In this document: positions 5,846 through 7,780 of the stretch, piece after piece
How positions within the stretch are numbered: position 1 is the stretch's first letter
Layout: each line of letters starts with the position of its first letter
Assembly (NCBI GenBank): GCA_900313465.1
Contig: OMRU01000033.1
Coordinates: 1 to 7,780, forward strand
Length of the DNA: 7,780 nucleotides
From: an uncultured Clostridia bacterium
GTDB taxonomy: Bacteria; Bacillota_I; Bacilli_A; RFN20; CAG-288
Direction of reading: 5' to 3'
Notes under the pieces: generated by a model
Database searches by the model: none
Seen by the model: the letters and a program-made list of their open reading frames with translations, nothing else
Told to the model about the DNA's origin: nothing
Program-made: the position numbers and the translations under genes

Positions 5846-5851
5846 GAAAAT

Positions 5852-6400
5852 ATGCTTAAAACTATTGTTATCGGTCTGATTGTCACGGTCGTTGGTCTAT
5901 TTGCTCTAGCTGGAGTAAACAAAGCGGTCGAGGCGATGAATCAAGACAGTACCTTAAACGGGTACAGCACAACCCTGGTTGCAGATGAAAACAGCGTCAA
6001 TATCGCAATCAGCGGTGAAATCAACCATCCAGGATCCTACTATATCAACCCAACTAAGACGCTTGGCGATTTAATCACCTTAGCTGGTGGTGTTACCACC
6101 AAAGCTGACACAAGCGCCTACAACACTTCCCTCATCATCAACAATCGCACTTCCTTCTACATTCCACCACAATTGATCATTTCTGATCTCTGCGTGGATT
6201 CTGATGCCGAGAAAGTCAACATCAACAAAGCCAATGAAAGCGAATTGCTCTCGGTTGGTTTTACTTCCTCTCAGGCTCCAAACATCATTTCCTATCGCAG
6301 TCAGAGCGGTCCATTTGAAGCAATAGAAGACGTCTTGAATGTCAAAGGTGTAGGCAAAGCAACCTTTGAAAAAGTCAAAAACAAGATTCGCATCGCCTGA
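5852..6400 (+). CDS. comEA: competence protein ComEA (SLBB + helix-hairpin-helix DNA-binding)
   Basis: A 182-residue protein built like ComEA. It has one N-terminal membrane anchor (about 4-22), a short linker, an SLBB domain (about 48-106, with VNIAISGEINHPGSYYI) and a C-terminal helix-hairpin-helix domain (121-182) beginning KVNINKANESELLSVGF and ending with NVKGVGKATFEKVKNKI. The anchor leaves the rest outside the membrane, where ComEA binds double-stranded DNA and feeds it to the uptake machinery. The second hairpin has the canonical Gly-Val-Gly, but the first hairpin reads Val-Gly-Phe-Thr-Ser, so its second Gly is missing. The start follows GGAGG at seven bases. Its stop codon overlaps the comEC start by one base; the two form an operon, with no comEB between them. 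Confidence 0.95.
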   Translation: MLKTIVIGLIVTVVGLFALAGVNKAVEAMNQDSTLNGYSTTLVADENSVNIAISGEINHPGSYYINPTKTLGDLITLAGGVTTKADTSAYNTSLIINNRTSFYIPPQLIISDLCVDSDAEKVNINKANESELLSVGFTSSQAPNIISYRSQSGPFEAIEDVLNVKGVGKATFEKVKNKIRIA

Positions 6401-7780
6401 TGGCCATCTTCTTTGCTTTTCTGTTTTTTCTGATTGGACTATTAGCCTACCTTTTTAGCCCGTTTCTTTTGCTGTTATCCCTTCTTTTATTCCTCTATCT
6501 TTATTTTTATCGACTGGAATCCTTTTCCATATATTTGCTCTTCTTATCTTTGTTTGGGTTTCTCCTCCTTTTCATTCTGCCAAAAGGCGATGAGAGTAAG
6601 ACCATCCTTGATGGTATATGCATCGCTAGAAAAAATTCATATTATGTTCTACTTACCTTCTCAGGAAAATACCTAATTCCTGATACGGGAGGAGAAACCA
6701 CTCTTTTTTCTCTTGTGCATCTAGAGGGCAAATGCAATCCTGTTTCCTTTACCCATTATGAATCCATCTTTAACTTCAAGGATTATCTAAAAACCCAGGG
6801 TGTCTTTTATCAGTTTGAAGCCAAAAAGACGACCTATTATTTTCATAATCCCATATCCAACACCTTTTTGAAGAATTATGCCCTATCTTTTCTCAATCCC
6901 GAGTCCAAGGCTTTCTTTTCTTCTCTCCTCTGTGGAGATTCCTTATATGACTTAGAAGAAAACAAATCCTTGGGAGAACTTGGTATTCTTTCGGCTTTAT
7001 CCTTATCTGGTTTCCATATTTCCTTCTTTTTGAATCTTCCTAAAAAGTTTCTAAACGAGAAGCAATTAAAACGCTATCCTTATTTTGAACTTGTTTTCAT
7101 TTGTTTCTTTTTATTCTTTTCCAATTATCGATATGCGATAAGACGAATCTTCTTATTGAGAATCGTCCATCTGACTAGTGATAAAAGCAAATATAAACTC
7201 AGCTATATCAACCAGTTATCCTTAGTCGCTTTTGTCATGTTGATCATAGAACCCTACTCCATTTTAAGTGGTTCTTTTTATTATCCCTTCCCTTTGCTAT
7301 TTACCTTGGCTTTATTTCCTGAGAAGAAGAAAGGTGTTATGGCTAATCTTCGCTTCATGGGTTTTATCCTTTTATTCTATCTTCCCTATCGACTCTATCA
7401 GTCTCCTTCTTTTCATCTTCTTTCCCCCTTCTTTCAGATTCTCATCATTCCTTTTGGTCATCTTTTATTCATTCTTGGATTGCTTCTTTTTGTCTTTCCC
7501 CCTATTGGCATCATCTTTAACTATCCCGTTATGGGACTACTTAACATCACCAAAGTCATCGGCGGTGTTCCTTTTTCCATAAGCGGAGGAAATCCACCCA
7601 TCTTTTTTGTCATCATTTATTATTTATTGCTCGCAATCTATTTGATTTTGAAGACCTACAACTTTTCTAAAGAGAAGAATCTTGCTTTATACGCTAGTCT
7701 TATTTTCTTCTCTCTTACCTTCATTCCAGATTATCTTCCTCACTACAAGGTCACCTTCATCGATGTTGGACAAGGAGACT
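6400..7780 (+). CDS. comEC: competence protein ComEC/Rec2, DNA uptake channel (3' partial)
   Basis: From the ATG at 6400 the frame is open to the last base (460 codons), so the gene continues to the right. Visible order: hydrophobic N-terminus with two or three membrane segments (about 3-38 and 45-62), and a soluble OB-like (DUF4131-type) region (about 65-160) including FNFKDYLKTQGVFYQ. The competence domain follows: LLCGDS at 176-181, ILSALSLSGFHIS at 196-208 equivalent to the family's Ala-Ile-Ser-Gly-x-His motif, NQLSLVAF near 272-279, and many further membrane segments. FIDVGQGD at 453-460 opens the C-terminal metallo-beta-lactamase-like domain. ComEC forms the membrane channel for single-stranded DNA during transformation. 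The ATG overlaps the comEA stop (TGATG) and has no good Shine-Dalgarno, so translation is probably coupled. Whether the nuclease-like domain is complete cannot be seen. Confidence 0.94.
   Translation, partial: MAIFFAFLFFLIGLLAYLFSPFLLLLSLLLFLYLYFYRLESFSIYLLFLSLFGFLLLFILPKGDESKTILDGICIARKNSYYVLLTFSGKYLIPDTGGETTLFSLVHLEGKCNPVSFTHYESIFNFKDYLKTQGVFYQFEAKKTTYYFHNPISNTFLKNYALSFLNPESKAFFSSLLCGDSLYDLEENKSLGELGILSALSLSGFHISFFLNLPKKFLNEKQLKRYPYFELVFICFFLFFSNYRYAIRRIFLLRIVHLTSDKSKYKLSYINQLSLVAFVMLIIEPYSILSGSFYYPFPLLFTLALFPEKKKGVMANLRFMGFILLFYLPYRLYQSPSFHLLSPFFQILIIPFGHLLFILGLLLFVFPPIGIIFNYPVMGLLNITKVIGGVPFSISGGNPPIFFVIIYYLLLAIYLILKTYNFSKEKNLALYASLIFFSLTFIPDYLPHYKVTFIDVGQGD

Noticed and set aside
7268..7582. 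Open plus-strand frame of 104 codons, very hydrophobic
   Set aside because: It is a +1 shadow of the membrane-spanning part of comEC; T-rich codons make any frame look hydrophobic.
1..7780. Mobile elements, CRISPR array, toxin-antitoxin pair, phage genes or a new multi-gene defence system
   Set aside because: No transposase or integrase motifs, no terminal inverted repeats, no regularly spaced repeats and no small paired genes were seen. All genes belong to recognised families.

Overview
The window looks like a chromosomal segment of a low-GC Bacillota (Firmicutes). A member of the Erysipelotrichia is my best guess, by inference. The AT-rich sequence, strong AGGAGG-type ribosome sites, rho-independent terminators, a GreA and a ComEA/ComEC pair all fit. 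UGA is a true stop (end of comEA) and UGG encodes Trp, which argues against a mycoplasma code.

Layout, left to right: (1) the 3' part of an ABC exporter gene whose ATPase is fused to an FtsX/MacB-type permease (enters from the left, ends at 2351). (2) A small cold-shock-domain protein gene (2455-2655, +). (3) A strong bidirectional terminator. (4) A convergent gene for a uridine-kinase-family protein with a ThrRS-like N-terminus (2748-4382, -). (5) A divergent intergenic region of about 220 bp with two predicted promoters. (6) A TetR-family regulator (4602-5162, +). (7) greA with its own extended -10 promoter and terminator (5262-5738, +). (8) comEA (5852-6400, +) overlapping by one base the start of comEC (6400 to beyond the right edge, +). 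The ComEC frame stays open to the last base and ends inside the Asp-Val-Gly-Gln-Gly-Asp motif that begins its metallo-beta-lactamase-like domain.

Functionally this is mostly housekeeping (transcript-cleavage factor, nucleoside salvage, RNA chaperone) next to the DNA-uptake pair. ComEA is expected to bind incoming DNA outside the membrane, and ComEC to form the membrane channel. comEA and comEC are probably translationally coupled, and the comEA Shine-Dalgarno lies in a predicted hairpin.

The least expected signal is regulatory. Two 16-bp boxes that each differ at one position from the Bacillus cre (CcpA operator) consensus, and share an 11-bp core, precede the csp and kinase genes. A weaker third copy lies inside the predicted tetR promoter. 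Next to it is a tandem 12-bp direct repeat. I saw no mobile element, CRISPR array, rRNA or tRNA gene, and no undescribed multi-gene system. No gene-free stretch exceeds 300 bases.
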